This document shows positions 54,270 to 64,000 of a stretch of 64,000 bases of DNA, one piece after another; the stretch's first letter is position 1; each line of letters starts with the position of its first letter. The stretch spans positions 23,338,452 to 23,402,451 of the forward strand of contig JAPTYO010000002.1 of NCBI GenBank assembly GCA_036873135.1, given 5' to 3'. Below the pieces are notes generated by a model that had not been told where the DNA came from, ran no database searches, and worked only from the letters and a program-made list of their open reading frames with translations. Made by a program: the position numbers and the translations under genes. Source of the DNA: Clarkia xantiana subsp. parviflora (Eukaryota; Streptophyta; Magnoliopsida; Myrtales; Onagraceae).

Positions 54270-55640
54270 AGCATTTCACCATTTGAGGAGGTAGGATGGA
54301 CGAAAGAGAAATGAATGTGTGGTCAAAGTTGATATGGCCTACGACAGGGTAGAGTGAGTTTTTTTTTTTTTTTTTTTTTTTTGCGGTCGTACGAGCGTTT
54401 AAATTCATTTATGGGTGGATATGTTGGATCAATCAATCAGTGTGCGACGTAGGTCCAATACTGCGTGGTGGTCATGACAAAAATTAGCCCTCCGGTCATC
54501 AAAGGGCACAGGCAAGGAGACCACATATCTCTGTATCTTTTAATTTTGGCAGCTGTTATATTGTTTAGATTGATTATGTATGTAGCGGATCACCGACTAC
54601 TTACTAGTATGAGCATAACGAGAGATTGTCCACGCCTCTATTTTAAGCAGATGATTCAATTTTCTTCACAAAGACCGATGAGCAAAATGTGAAATCTGAA
54701 TGGAATTCTTGAGGCATATAGCAGGGTCTCGGGATAAAATATCAACTTCGGTAAATTCATGATCTACTTTAAGGTAAATGTAGATCAAGTAACCAAACGG
54801 TTGAAACCATCTTGGGATTAATGCGGCTGAGGACGCGGGGACAACTTTTGGGCCTACCAATTGTTAGGAGTCGATCCAAGAGGGAAGTACTTGGTTTCCT
54901 CAAGGATTATATCGCGGTCCATGTGTGGAAGAACCTCTTCCGAAATGCAATGGGGAAGGAGGTTCATTAAGGCGGTCATAACGACAATTCTAACGTACAC
55001 AATGGCTCTTTTCAAGTTTCTCAAGAATTAGTCTTATTTAGTGACGAGCATAGTAGCACGATTAGGTGTGGTCAAAAGGACGATGAACGAAAAATAGATT
55101 GGAAGAGAAGTAATAGGATAACAATGTCGAAGGAAGGAAACATGGGGTTTAGGGACATGCAAACATTCAACCTTGCTTACTAAAACATCTTGGCGGTTCC
55201 ACAATAATCCTGATGCCTTTTGGGCCGAACTCCTAAAGGGTATCTATTTTTTCAATTGTGACTTCTTGGAGGCGACGAAGGGTGGTCGTTTCTGAGGCAT
55301 GGTCGAGTATACTTGAAGGCCGAGACGTGCTCCTCCAAGACACTATGTGGTGTGTGTGAAACGGTGAGTCATTTCATGTTTTCTATGATGCTTGACTACC
55401 CGGTATTGATGGTCACCGTTTAGAATTGGCTCGTGTGGCCCTGGCCGACCTTCTTCGACCATCGAACGACTGTGGGACCTATCCGATATTGACCCAATCT
55501 TGTTGCAAACCGAACAAACGGCTATTCGGGTTGTACGAACATGCAGCCAGGGCGGGGTGGATTGTCTAGTATGGCATACATCGAGATTGGGTGAAGCGAA
55601 ATCGAGGCCAGTCTATCAAAAACTCTGTGAAGCAGCGTTG
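54270..55640 (+). pseudogene. LINE (L1-type) reverse transcriptase remnant
   Basis: Near 54330 a frame gives VKVDMAYDRVE, the L1 motif around the first catalytic Asp. At 54480-54580 comes GHRQGDHISLYLLILAAVI, matching the RQGDPLSPYLF region. At 54700-54770 comes LNGILEAYSRVSG followed by INFGK. At about 55130 comes MGFRDMQTFNLAY, and at 55330 CGVCETVSHFMFS, like the C-terminal zinc-binding region. Frames change repeatedly and stops are present. The second catalytic box is decayed (YFKQMIQF in place of a FADD-type box). The endonuclease part upstream is not recognisable. Confidence 0.75.
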
Positions 55641-55685
55641 GTAAGTCAAACTTCAGAGGTATATTAGGATGGGAAATACCGTGCC

Positions 55686-55880
55686 TAGGGATGGCAATGG
55701 GTGTGGGTTTTACCCGCACCGCGGATAAACCGCACTATATTTGAGTGCGGATATGCGCACCACCGACTCGCGGTACTGAAACAGGTTCTAAAATAAAATC
55801 ACACGGATATGGATTAAATACGGTTCAAACCCATATAATCCGTGGATATCCGCGGTTTAACTCACGATCCAACCCAAAAC
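55686..55880 (+). mobile_element. One end of a hAT-like element
   Basis: TAGGGATGGCAATGGG is a hAT-type terminus, followed by GCGGATA and ATCCGCGG repeats. The matching end is not found, so this is a fragment or its far end is diverged. It lies about 300 bp before the next gene. Confidence 0.45.
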
Positions 55881-56198
55881 CTAATAATGCATGCCCCTCA
55901 AGTCTCCCTCGACAGCCACCGCAGTCCGCACCTACTCCTCTCCGGTCCTCCGGTTCTCTTCTGTTAGAGCGCAGATGAAAAAATTATTGTGTGGGACAAG
56001 TGGCGTCTCAGCATCCAAAGAAAACAGCGGACAGAAGATGCCTCTGCAGTCTGCTTTGCTGTCCTGATCAACACCACCAGTAATCTTCTGTCTGGATAAA
56101 GTGTTATATTCACAACATCTAGCCAGTGAGACGAGAGGGGTGCTGCCAGTGACTTGATCTCCCTTCGACGGCCGCCCGCCCTACTCCAACATTCCGCC

Positions 56199-57673
56199 AT
56201 GTCAGCTGTCACTTCACTAACCCCTCTTTCTTTGAAAAGATCCATACCCATTAAATCCCCAATCTCAAAGCTCCATTTTTGTTCGCAATCTGTCGGCTCC
56301 TCAAGGACCTTCACCGTTGTCTGCCGCCTCGATTCCTCGGAGAAACCTACTGTCGGTACGTACGTCACTATCCTCTCGCTCTCTTCTTGCTGCTTCGATC
56401 GACTTCGTTCATTGCTTACAATTCATCTGCTCTTGATTCTGTCTGCAAGGGACGAAGAATTGGCGGACTCTGGTTTCTACTGCATTAGCGGCTGCAGTTA
56501 TCAGCTTCGGCTCCTTTTCCATGCCTGCAGTTGCTGATCTCAACAAATTTGAAGCTGATACGCGTGGTGAGTTCGGGATCGGTTCAGCTGCCCAGTTCGG
56601 CTCTGCGGATCTCAAGTCAGTTTTCTTGCTGATTAATCAATCTTTCATTTTTCTTAATATATGATTCCTTATCACTGAGTTGATCATCTGTTCCTCGATT
56701 GATGCAGGAAAACAGTGCACGTGAATGAAAACTTCCGGTAATCGATCTTTAACTTAATAAGATGTTTACTTGCCATGACTCTAATTCAGAAGCTGCATTG
56801 TTAATTTAATCAATTTAAAGCTCAAATCTTTCGCTGCTTCCTTAAAATGTCACGTTGATTGATTAAGAAATGGAATGGCTGATGTACAGAAGAGCCAATT
56901 TCACATCGTCGGATATGAGGGAAGCCGATTTTAGCGGTTCAACATTCAATGGTGCATACCTTGAGAAAGCGGTTGCTTACAAGGCAAACTTTACAGGTAT
57001 CATATTAGGTTGCACTTCTATGAATGTGGCACTAGTATATACTGTTATTACCTACCTATCTGGGATTGCTAATTATGTTGAGATTTTCAGGTGCGGATCT
57101 GAGCGATACACTGATGGATCGCATGGTAAAGCAAAAAGCGAACCTTGGACTCACACTAGCTAGATGCATCTTTCTTCTACATTAATTAATTAATTGGCAG
57201 TGAAATTGTAAGGCTTTAGTTAGTGATGGTTGTAGTATTAATGGAGTTGTGTTCAGGTTCTTAATGAGGCCAATCTAACAAATGCGGTGCTAGTAAGGTC
57301 GGTCCTCACACGCAGTGATCTTGGTGGTGCTATTATCAAAGGTGCCGACTTTAGTGATGCTGTAATAGACCTTCTGCAGAAACAGGTATCTTAAAACATG
57401 CTACGCTTTACCCATATACAGTTTTAATTAGATAGTTTTTTAAGAATTAATGATGATTAATGTATGAGCTTGTATATATAGGCTCTTTGCAAATATGCGA
57501 GTGGCACAAACCCGATCACGGGCGTAGACACGAGGAAGAGCTTAGGATGTGGAAACAGCCGTAGAAATGCTTATGGGAGCCCGTCTTCTCCATTGCTAAG
57601 CTCACCGCCGCAGAAGCTTCTTGATCGAGATGGTTTCTGTGACCCAAGTAGCGGCCTTTGTGAGGCAAGCTAA
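56199..57673 (+). CDS. Thylakoid lumenal pentapeptide repeat protein, TL20.3-like
   Basis: Seven exons are inferred from GT-AG sites and continuous frame: 56199-56355, 56450-56615, 56708-56737 (30 nt), 56890-56996, 57091-57125 (35 nt), 57257-57385 and 57482-57673, total 271 aa. An in-frame stop at 56127 and this first ATG set the start. The first 52 residues are Ser/Lys/Arg-rich with few acids, as in a chloroplast transit peptide. Residues 60-81 form a hydrophobic lumen-targeting segment ending MPAVA. The mature protein (about 190 aa, 20 kDa) begins DLNKFEADTRGEFGIG and has A(N/D)FxxxDxxxADFSGS pentapeptides, then GADLSDTLMDRM and GADFSDAVIDLLQKQ. It ends with a Cys-containing tail (CKYASG, LGCGNSRRNAYGSPSSPLL, GFCDPSSGLC). 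Such proteins fold as a right-handed beta-helix in the lumen; their role is unclear. The size fits Arabidopsis TL20.3 better than the shorter 15-kDa relative, a judgement from memory. Confidence 0.92.
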
Positions 57674-58142
57674 AATATGGTACAATAAGAGATCAATTAT
57701 GTTTAATGTATATACAAGAGAGGATTGCAGAGGCCGGCCTACTATTTTTGAAATTTGGTGAACCCTACAGCAATAGTTTTAAAGAAAAAAAGTAACAGAA
57801 ATTGATAAAATGGTACGTCTATATATATGTGATGTGGGTATCTGGGCGCTTAATTTGGAATCTCAGTGAGTAGTGAAGAAAAGAGCGGATGTGGAGAGAG
57901 GGATGCAACGTATATACCAAGCCAACTCTCTTTACTTGCTTAAATTAGTGTTAGGTACAGGGATAAACTGCGGTTCATAAAGTCGAGATACTAAATTGTG
58001 ATATTCTGAAATTACAAGAGTTAAACTGCAAATTAGGCATAAATCTAGCTTAAATCCAGTTGCTTAAATAACACGTAAAATACGCACAAAATTGAAATTG
58101 CACCAGAAAAATTACTTTAATGAAGAGAATGGCAGGTTGTGG
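57674..58142 (+). other. Downstream flank of the pentapeptide gene
   Basis: Holds the 3' untranslated region, with AATAAG at about 57684 as a weak polyadenylation signal. No gene is seen. Confidence 0.5.
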
Positions 58143-59490
58143 TAGGGCTGGGCATAAAAACCAGTTCGGGCGAACCGAACTGGAACCAAACCGGAACCGA
58201 ACCAATACGAACTGGTTTGACTGAACCAGTTCTTAAATGGTTCAGTTTTGATAAGGAATATATGGAGCGGTTTTCGACTGGTTCAAAAAAGGTTCCGAAC
58301 CGGTTCTGAACCAGTTTTTCAGAACCACTTTTGTTACCTATAGCCTAAATTGTTAGATAGTACGTAATACACTTTTGCATCCTTTTTTTGGGGTAGAATA
58401 AAGGGCTATAAACAAGCCGAGTATCCGGCAAGCTCGACTCGACTCAGTTTACTCGAGCTCGAACTCGACCGAGCCTTAATTTTTCAAGCTCGAGCTCGAC
58501 TCGGTGCCATACTTGACATGTTCGAGTTCGGCTCGACTCAGCTCGATAAGGTTAAAAATTTCAATTAAATTATAAATGGTGCACCTTAGCTCGAGGTCGA
58601 ACTCGACTCGATTAGGCTTTTGGCTCGAGCTCCAACTCTTCGTCGACTCAGTATATACATATGTATATTATTACGTAAAGCTCGAAAAACTCAAACTCGA
58701 ACTCGACTCGAATAGGCAAAACAAAAAATGCTGATTAGGCTCGCGAGCCTCTCGAGTCGAGTACAAGTGAACTCGAACTCGACTCGATATCAGAAAAAGC
58801 TCGACTTGACTCGAGTGAGTCGAATTTGAATATTGACCAAGCCGATCTCTAGCTTGATTCGTTTACACCCATAGGGCAGATCCTTCACTATTTGAGTTTG
58901 GTTCATATTGGATATATATGTGGTCGTAGCAGGTTTGTTTACTCATATATAGTTATTATATATTATGTTAGCCCAGATCAGTTCTACAATCAATTGAGTT
59001 CAGTTTTGCACTCAAAACTTAACTCATAAATAATTCTATATTTTAACTGAGATGATAGATTAATTCGCTTAATATACAAATTTTCAACCAGAGATTTGCT
59101 GCACTTTTGAAGTTTGAGCTACGCCTCTTGACGTCGTTTAAAGTATCGATATTTATATTTTAAATATTTGACTTTTTTTTTGTAATTTTAGATTGTTTCT
59201 AATTTAGACTTTGATACTCTCTGCTCTGAAGCGATCAATTGTCTTTATAGTTTGTATTTTGCAAATTTGTGGATTGCTTATGAATTATCAACTTGGGTGC
59301 GTATTTTGAATTTTAGTAAAAAGAAATACAAAAAAGGTTCAAAACCGGTTCAGAACCGGTTCTGCTATGGTTCGGTTCTAGGACCTAAAATTTGGTTCTT
59401 ACATGGTACAGGAAACCAACTGAACCTAAAATCCGGTTCTGGTTCGGTTCTGAACCGGTTCGGCTCAGAACCGAACCATGCCCAGCCCTA
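58143..59490. mobile_element. hAT-like non-autonomous element, 1.35 kb
   Basis: The ends TAGGGCTGGGCATAAAAACC and CATGCCCAGCCCTA form an inverted repeat. The exact 8-bp TSD GGTTGTGG (58135-58142 and 59491-59498) flanks it. Both subterminal regions are dense in GAACCGGTTC-type palindromes. A second palindrome-rich element lies inside (58403-58870). No transposase. Confidence 0.9.
58403..58870. mobile_element. Small palindrome-rich element nested in the hAT-like element
   Basis: The start is GGGCTATAAACAAGCCGAG and the end is GATTCGTTTACACCC, an imperfect inverted repeat of the GGG-TAAAC(G/A)A type. The interior is rich in CTCGACTCGA and CTCGAGCTCG. A TSD is not clear. Confidence 0.55.
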
Positions 59491-59720
59491 GGTTGTGGTC
59501 ACAGAATTCTAAGTGGTGCACACAAGCCAAATGATCTCTTTAAGGAAATTTCATTCCTTTCACCATGTAAGTTGTGCTCACGGAATTCTTTGAGTGGTGG
59601 ACACACAAGCCAAAATGTAATGTCGTCCCTTTCACTCACCCCACAGGTTGTGCTCAGAATTCTGGAGAAGCACATTGTAGGTGCACACAAGCATAAAGGT
59701 GCCCAAGAGAGAGCATCTCG
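59491..59720. repeat. Three degenerate copies of about 75 bp
   Basis: GTTGTG(G/C)TCACAGAATTCT, then AGTGGTGCACACAAGCC and CATTCCTTTCACC, recur three times. The first copy includes one TSD copy of the hAT-like element. Confidence 0.55.
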
Positions 59721-62659
59721 TGAAATGTGAAGTGTATTGTTCCACCTTTAGCATGTGAAAAATACATATATATCATGTTCAAAATTGCATGGAGTGGGGT
59801 GTTTGTGTGGGACTAGGAATTTCCAAAGTCTTCAACTTAGACAATTTCTCCATTCACAATTTCTCAATTTCTAGCCAAACTTGGACACAAATTTTCCTTA
59901 AGCTCAAAATCTTCCTTGTTGGACTTTTAGCCCATTTTCCAACAAAAAATTTTGGCCGGTCATATTCCAACAATTATATCTATACCAATTATAAATGTAC
60001 TTGCTGTCCTCACACTCAAACGTCGTGTGCCGCTTCAGTTTCACTCCAACCATCGCTTCTCTCTGCTATGCTTTATCACACCCCAAATACCAAATCGGTT
60101 TGCGCCCTTGTTTAGTTTCATCACTCTTCTTTAAATACATGATGCATTCCCTGTTGATTCTCCTTTAACCAGGCCCCGTCAGAGAGCCCCTATTCCATGT
60201 ATTGTGATTATCAGTTTTATTGTTTTGGTGATGAATTCTATTTTTACCCGTTTCCCTGCAGTTCCACTACAATTACTTAAATCGGTTTGTGAAATCGTTC
60301 CACACCAACCTTACGATTTGCTTGATTTTCCCAAATCCTTAATCAAAATTATGGTAGATTGAAGAAAGATCATGATGGGTCACTCCAATATCTGGAATTC
60401 GAACCATAAAACATACTGGCTACGGTACTCTTTCACGCATCTGCTTATTCTTCTTCCCTTCCTGTGGTGACTGTATTCTGATCGTCATACATATCTTGTT
60501 ATTACCCTACTGTTCTTGATTATCTTAGTAAGAAGATTTGTCAGCACATTCCTTTTTGTTGGCCAATTTTTGTTTTTTTTAAAGTTTCGTATGAAATCTA
60601 GGATTAGGCATGGAGAATATAGTAGTTAGATTTAGGAGATGGTTTTCTGAAAATAATATACTAACTTGGAGTTGGGAATTAGATTTAGTTTTTTTTTTAT
60701 TTTTTTTTATTTTTTTTTATTATTTAAGAATGTGAATGTTCTCAAATTCTCTCTATTTTAAATTTAGATTGAAAACATAGATAGATGATTGGTTATTTTA
60801 TATATAATTTTTTAATAATGAAAGTTTATGTTGCAGTTGAATCCTTGTAAGAAGATCTTCACCTTGAGTAGTGGGAGGTACATCCAGTATATCTGTATAT
60901 TATTCTTATACACTTCCATTGGTTCTTTCATGAATTGGGTATTTAATTCTCATTGTTCTTCACATCAACCCATCAACGTATGATGAAAATTTTCCAAAGA
61001 GGTGTTTTGATTCATCTTATTACCTTCCCTTATCTTATCTTGAAGATGTGAATCTCCATCTTGTTACCACATGGTGGTGTGGATTATGTAAAACAACAAA
61101 GCATTGTCAACTCCTATTTTTATGGATATTCGGCATTGTTAGTTGGATGATCATCGTTCTCGATTTCATTTGATTGCTTCTGATATGATGTTTGCTAACT
61201 ATAAATTACTTTATGACAGTTAAGAAATCCTAAACGACATTTCTGCTCTACAACTACGAGTAGCTAGATCTTCATCTCCTTGGTAAATTTTGTTCTTGTT
61301 ATTCTTGATCTTATTGAACAATTATTTACCGTAAATACATACTCTAATTCAGTGTGCTACGAAATCTTTCATCGTTGTTCTGATATCAAAATTCAAATGA
61401 GCACATTCATATTGAATTATTCGACAAAAACAAATCTTCCAACAATTAGAGTAACAGAGTGTATAAATATATCTAGCTTCATAGAATGGATGGGTGGTTA
61501 TATTTATCACAGTTAGAATGAGTGATTCACAATCATGAGTAAATAGTTATATTTAGCTTGTGCGAACGAACAAAAGATTCATCAAACAACAACACACTGA
61601 ATGTAGCATTCCTTACGAAACAACATCTATCTTCCATAATAGGCAACGACTCGTATATGTAGAAGTAGTTAGAATTATTTTATTTGCTGCATGAAATTGC
61701 AGCGAGGCTTCCATTGTAGGTGATACAGCAACACACTAAAGCTCATTTAAAATAAAAAAATATTTGTACTTTCTCATGCGAAAAATAGGTTAATATACAA
61801 CTTACAAGTAATCTTTGCAGGTGGTAAGGTACTTTGTGAAACATATATCAACTATTTTCTGAATGTTTAGTTTTCCTAAGATGCATGTTTAGTTTTCCTA
61901 AGATGTGTTCTATTTGTCTTTTTTCCTGGTAAATAAAGGTACTTTGTTCATCTTAATTGATAGAGGCTTGAACGATGGATGATAAAATATGGAAACTGTG
62001 ATATATTGATTTATTCTCTTTTTAGATGTTTATTAATTGATAGATTGAAAATTTATTTTAGATGTTATTTTTTAAAGTATTTTTTTTTAGAATAAACAAG
62101 TCCAAGTGACGACGGATCAAATAAATTGGAATAAGGATTTTAAATTTTTTATTTATATGTTTTAAGCCATCTGTTATGTTTATAATGAGGACGCCAGTCT
62201 AACTCAAAGTGCCCTCATTAAACCAATTGACAAAATACCAATTTTAGTTTTGGTTTTATAAATGTTCCCTTTGCCGGCAATATAATTTTTTACATTAGAT
62301 TTTTTTCTCGAAATTGTTTTCTTTGCCAGCAATATTGTTGCCGGCAAATGGTACTTAATATAGTTTTGTGACCGATATAATCATATAAGTTATACAGGCT
62401 GTTCAAGCATTCAAGGTGATTTGATAGAATTGATTGGAATATATTCAATATGATTGAGGATTTAAAAATGAAAATGAAAATTTAGAAAGCATTAGTTATC
62501 ATATATAAACATCATTTCGTGGATGCTTATAATTTGAATTAAACGTACGAAATTAGTGAATACATAATATTTATTTCTACGCTATAATAAACGATAATAA
62601 TGTTTCGTTTCATGTGTTTTTAACGTTATTATATATACACTAAGAATCAACTTAGAAAA
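59721..62659. other. No recognisable gene
   Basis: AT-rich DNA with only short frames on both strands. A 20-bp duplication (TTTAGTTTTCCTAAGATG at about 61870 and 61890) and a TTTGCCGGCAA inverted pair at about 62270 and 62340 are visible. It may include part of a Helitron, whose 3' end is at 62701. Confidence 0.4.
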
Positions 62660-62700
62660 AAAAATCACCGTCGCGCGTGCAACGCATGCGTAGAATTCTA

Positions 62701-62701
<1 letters not shown>
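62660..62701 (+). mobile_element. Helitron-like 3' terminus
   Basis: CGCGTGCAACGCATGCG can form a 7-bp hairpin with one G-T pair, followed 6-8 bp later by CTAG at 62698-62701 and then T. This is the Helitron end pattern (hairpin, then CTRR, next base T). The 5' TC end was not found. Confidence 0.45.

Positions 62702-62733
<32 letters not shown>
62702..62733. repeat. (TA)n microsatellite
   Basis: About 16 repeats of TA directly after the Helitron-like terminus. Confidence 0.9.
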
Positions 62734-62737
<4 letters not shown>

Positions 62738-62739
62738 AA

Positions 62740-63200
62740 TTCTAAAAAGGCTAAAAATTGGGACTGAATTGGAAAATATTGAGAAACTAGTTTTGATAAA
62801 TTCGAGTGGGAGAAATGAAATAGATGTTTGCAGCTGATAAAATAGTAAACGCATAGATTGCTATACAATTGATGATACAGAAGGCGTAACGTCGAACAGT
62901 AATACATTGCCAGCCACAGCTTTACTGACTATTCCAACGCAAGTTGTCGATGCAAATTATCCCATACCTAAAATTCCAGTTGTTAAGAATGAAAACAACA
63001 TCCTAACATCAACCTTAGGAACGATATCAGACAGGTCACAAACACACGAACTAGTGGCAATGGGGTCATGTCTGCAACCGAACCAGAGTTTTAGGGGTAG
63101 GTGCAAATGGATAATCGTTAACCCACGACATACATAAATTGGATGTTCTAACAACATTCTTGTTCCTAATGGGAGTAATCTGCTTTGATGTGTTAAAACC
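62740..63200 (+). other. Unrecognised short open region
   Basis: A + strand frame at 62907-63137 (ALLTIPTQVVDANYPIPKIP at its start) and an overlapping - strand frame have no domain I know. No promoter or splice pattern decides for a gene. Confidence 0.25.
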
Positions 63201-63534
63201 TGTGAGGCCCATGTTCTTCTTGCAAGCTGGCCTGCTCATTTCTTTGGGCTTGGTTATTTGTTCTCTTTTATTTTAGCCCAGTATTGTTTTTTTTTGGGCT
63301 TATTTGTAATATTGTGTTTTAGTTCGTGGACCTTTAGTTCCTTCTTGATTGTTTTGTGGTGTTTGTGTGATTCTCAAACTTGTAAAACATTTATATAGGT
63401 TGTATTAGGATTGGGGGGAGGTCTGGCCAGATGAAGGAACTACAGACTGACGAACCCTGAGTCTGGTGTCTTTTACTCTTCTCCTCTCTGAAATTAGGGT
63501 TAGCCTTTCCTTTGCATTTCCACCAAATCTGTTA

Positions 63535-63546
63535 TGGTATCAGAGC
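63535..63546 (+). other. copia primer-binding site (initiator Met tRNA)
   Basis: TGGTATCAGAGC, the standard primer site of plant copia elements, lies 2-4 bases after the probable LTR end. Confidence 0.85.
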
Positions 63547-63548
63547 GA

Positions 63549-64000
63549 ATGGATGAGTCTTCTTCATCCTCTTGACGATCCTGTTCCGCTGCTGAGTTGC
63601 TTGCCACAATCGTGATTCCTTTTGATGTTCCGATCAAAGACGATTCATCTTCCTGTGGCGATTCGCATCTTTCCGTTCAAGCGACCCTTACTGTTCCTTC
63701 CTTTCACGGATTCAGAGTTGTGACTTCTCCAAACCTTCTGATCTTGGAGATCTTTTTCCTCTCCGAGCTGTGCAGGTTTTCGGTTACCTTCTCTGTGTTT
63801 TTCAGCGATGACGAAGGATTCTGGGGAAATCTCATAAGTGAAGGAGGAATCTATGGCTATGGTAAAGATCGATTCTCGACATCCCTTGTACTTACACTCC
63901 AGTGATCATCCCGGTTCGTATGCTAGCTCTCATATTCTTACTGGTATTGATGATTACCCTATGTGGAGCCGTGCGCTCAGATTTGCTTTAGTCGGTAGAA
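63549..64000 (+). pseudogene. copia gag N-terminus, broken and truncated by the window
   Basis: ATG at 63549 gives MDESSSSS followed by a stop at 63573. Near 63885-64000 another frame reads HPLYLHSSDHPGSYASSHIL and then DDYPMWSRALRFALVG, which is the copia gag start motif. The frame changes between these, so this copy is damaged. Confidence 0.7.

Larger units (their letters stand above)
63201..64000 (+). mobile_element. Ty1/copia retrotransposon, 5' end, cut by the window edge
   Basis: An LTR-like block from TGTGAGGCCCATG (63201, approximate) runs to about 63534. It is followed by TGGTATCAGAGC (63535-63546), the typical copia primer site complementary to initiator Met tRNA, and by a gag start. 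The rest is beyond the right edge. Confidence 0.75.

Noticed and set aside
56154..56198. Longer start for the pentapeptide protein
   Set aside because: The first codon of that extension is TTG, not ATG, and an in-frame stop lies just upstream at 56127. The first ATG is 56199.
62907..63137. 76-codon + strand frame with an overlapping - strand frame
   Set aside because: No domain, promoter or splice evidence decides between the two strands; kept only as an unrecognised region.

Overview
The window is plant nuclear DNA, most likely from a eudicot. Two intact spliced plant genes (a SABATH methyltransferase and a chloroplast-targeted pentapeptide-repeat protein) sit at about 50.2-57.7 kb, and almost everything else is transposable elements. 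Copia, gypsy, hAT-like, CACTA-like, LINE, foldback, Helitron-like and tRNA-derived sequences are all visible, many with exact target-site duplications (TSDs). The species cannot be named from the sequence.

Region 1-26.6 kb is a nest. A decayed Ty1/copia element (1-4340, + strand) is followed by a second decayed copia on the - strand (4388-6010 and 24734-about 26600). This second copia is split by an 18.7-kb gypsy element (6016-24728, + strand, TSD AAAAG). The 5' LTR of that gypsy is itself split by a 9.4-kb related element in the opposite orientation (6701-16057), which lacks recognisable genes and contains a solo LTR of a third related type (12120-13149). The 3' LTR of the gypsy holds a foldback element (23286-23810, TSD TTCTATTA). 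Of the gypsy coding region only a broken integrase is left; most internal DNA is tandem repeats.

Region 26.6-49.5 kb is a second nest. A CACTA-type end and tRNA-derived sequences precede an approximately 0.8-kb inverted-repeat element (27777-49455). That element was hit by a hAT-like element (27912-28496, TSD AATGTAAT), by a foldback element (48285-49111) and by a gypsy retrotransposon (28528-47972, TSD GTATG). The gypsy keeps an open 564-codon gag-like frame with a repeated zinc-knuckle module but has no pol, and it carries a 67-bp palindrome-rich tandem array. Inside it lies a related gypsy on the - strand (33592-43089, TSD ATGTT) with gag remnants, a candidate antisense ORF and its own tandem arrays.

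Region 49.5-64 kb is the gene-bearing part: the SABATH methyltransferase (3 exons, 50237-52180), a 319-bp tandem duplication carrying a tRNA-Gly-like sequence, a third foldback element, a LINE remnant, the thylakoid lumen pentapeptide protein (7 exons, 56199-57673), a 1.35-kb hAT-like element with TSD GGTTGTGG, about 3 kb with nothing recognisable, a Helitron-like 3' end, and the 5' LTR and start of another copia at the right edge. The two genes show no functional link. No new multi-gene system is evident; the most unusual material is the non-coding architecture of the non-autonomous LTR elements.
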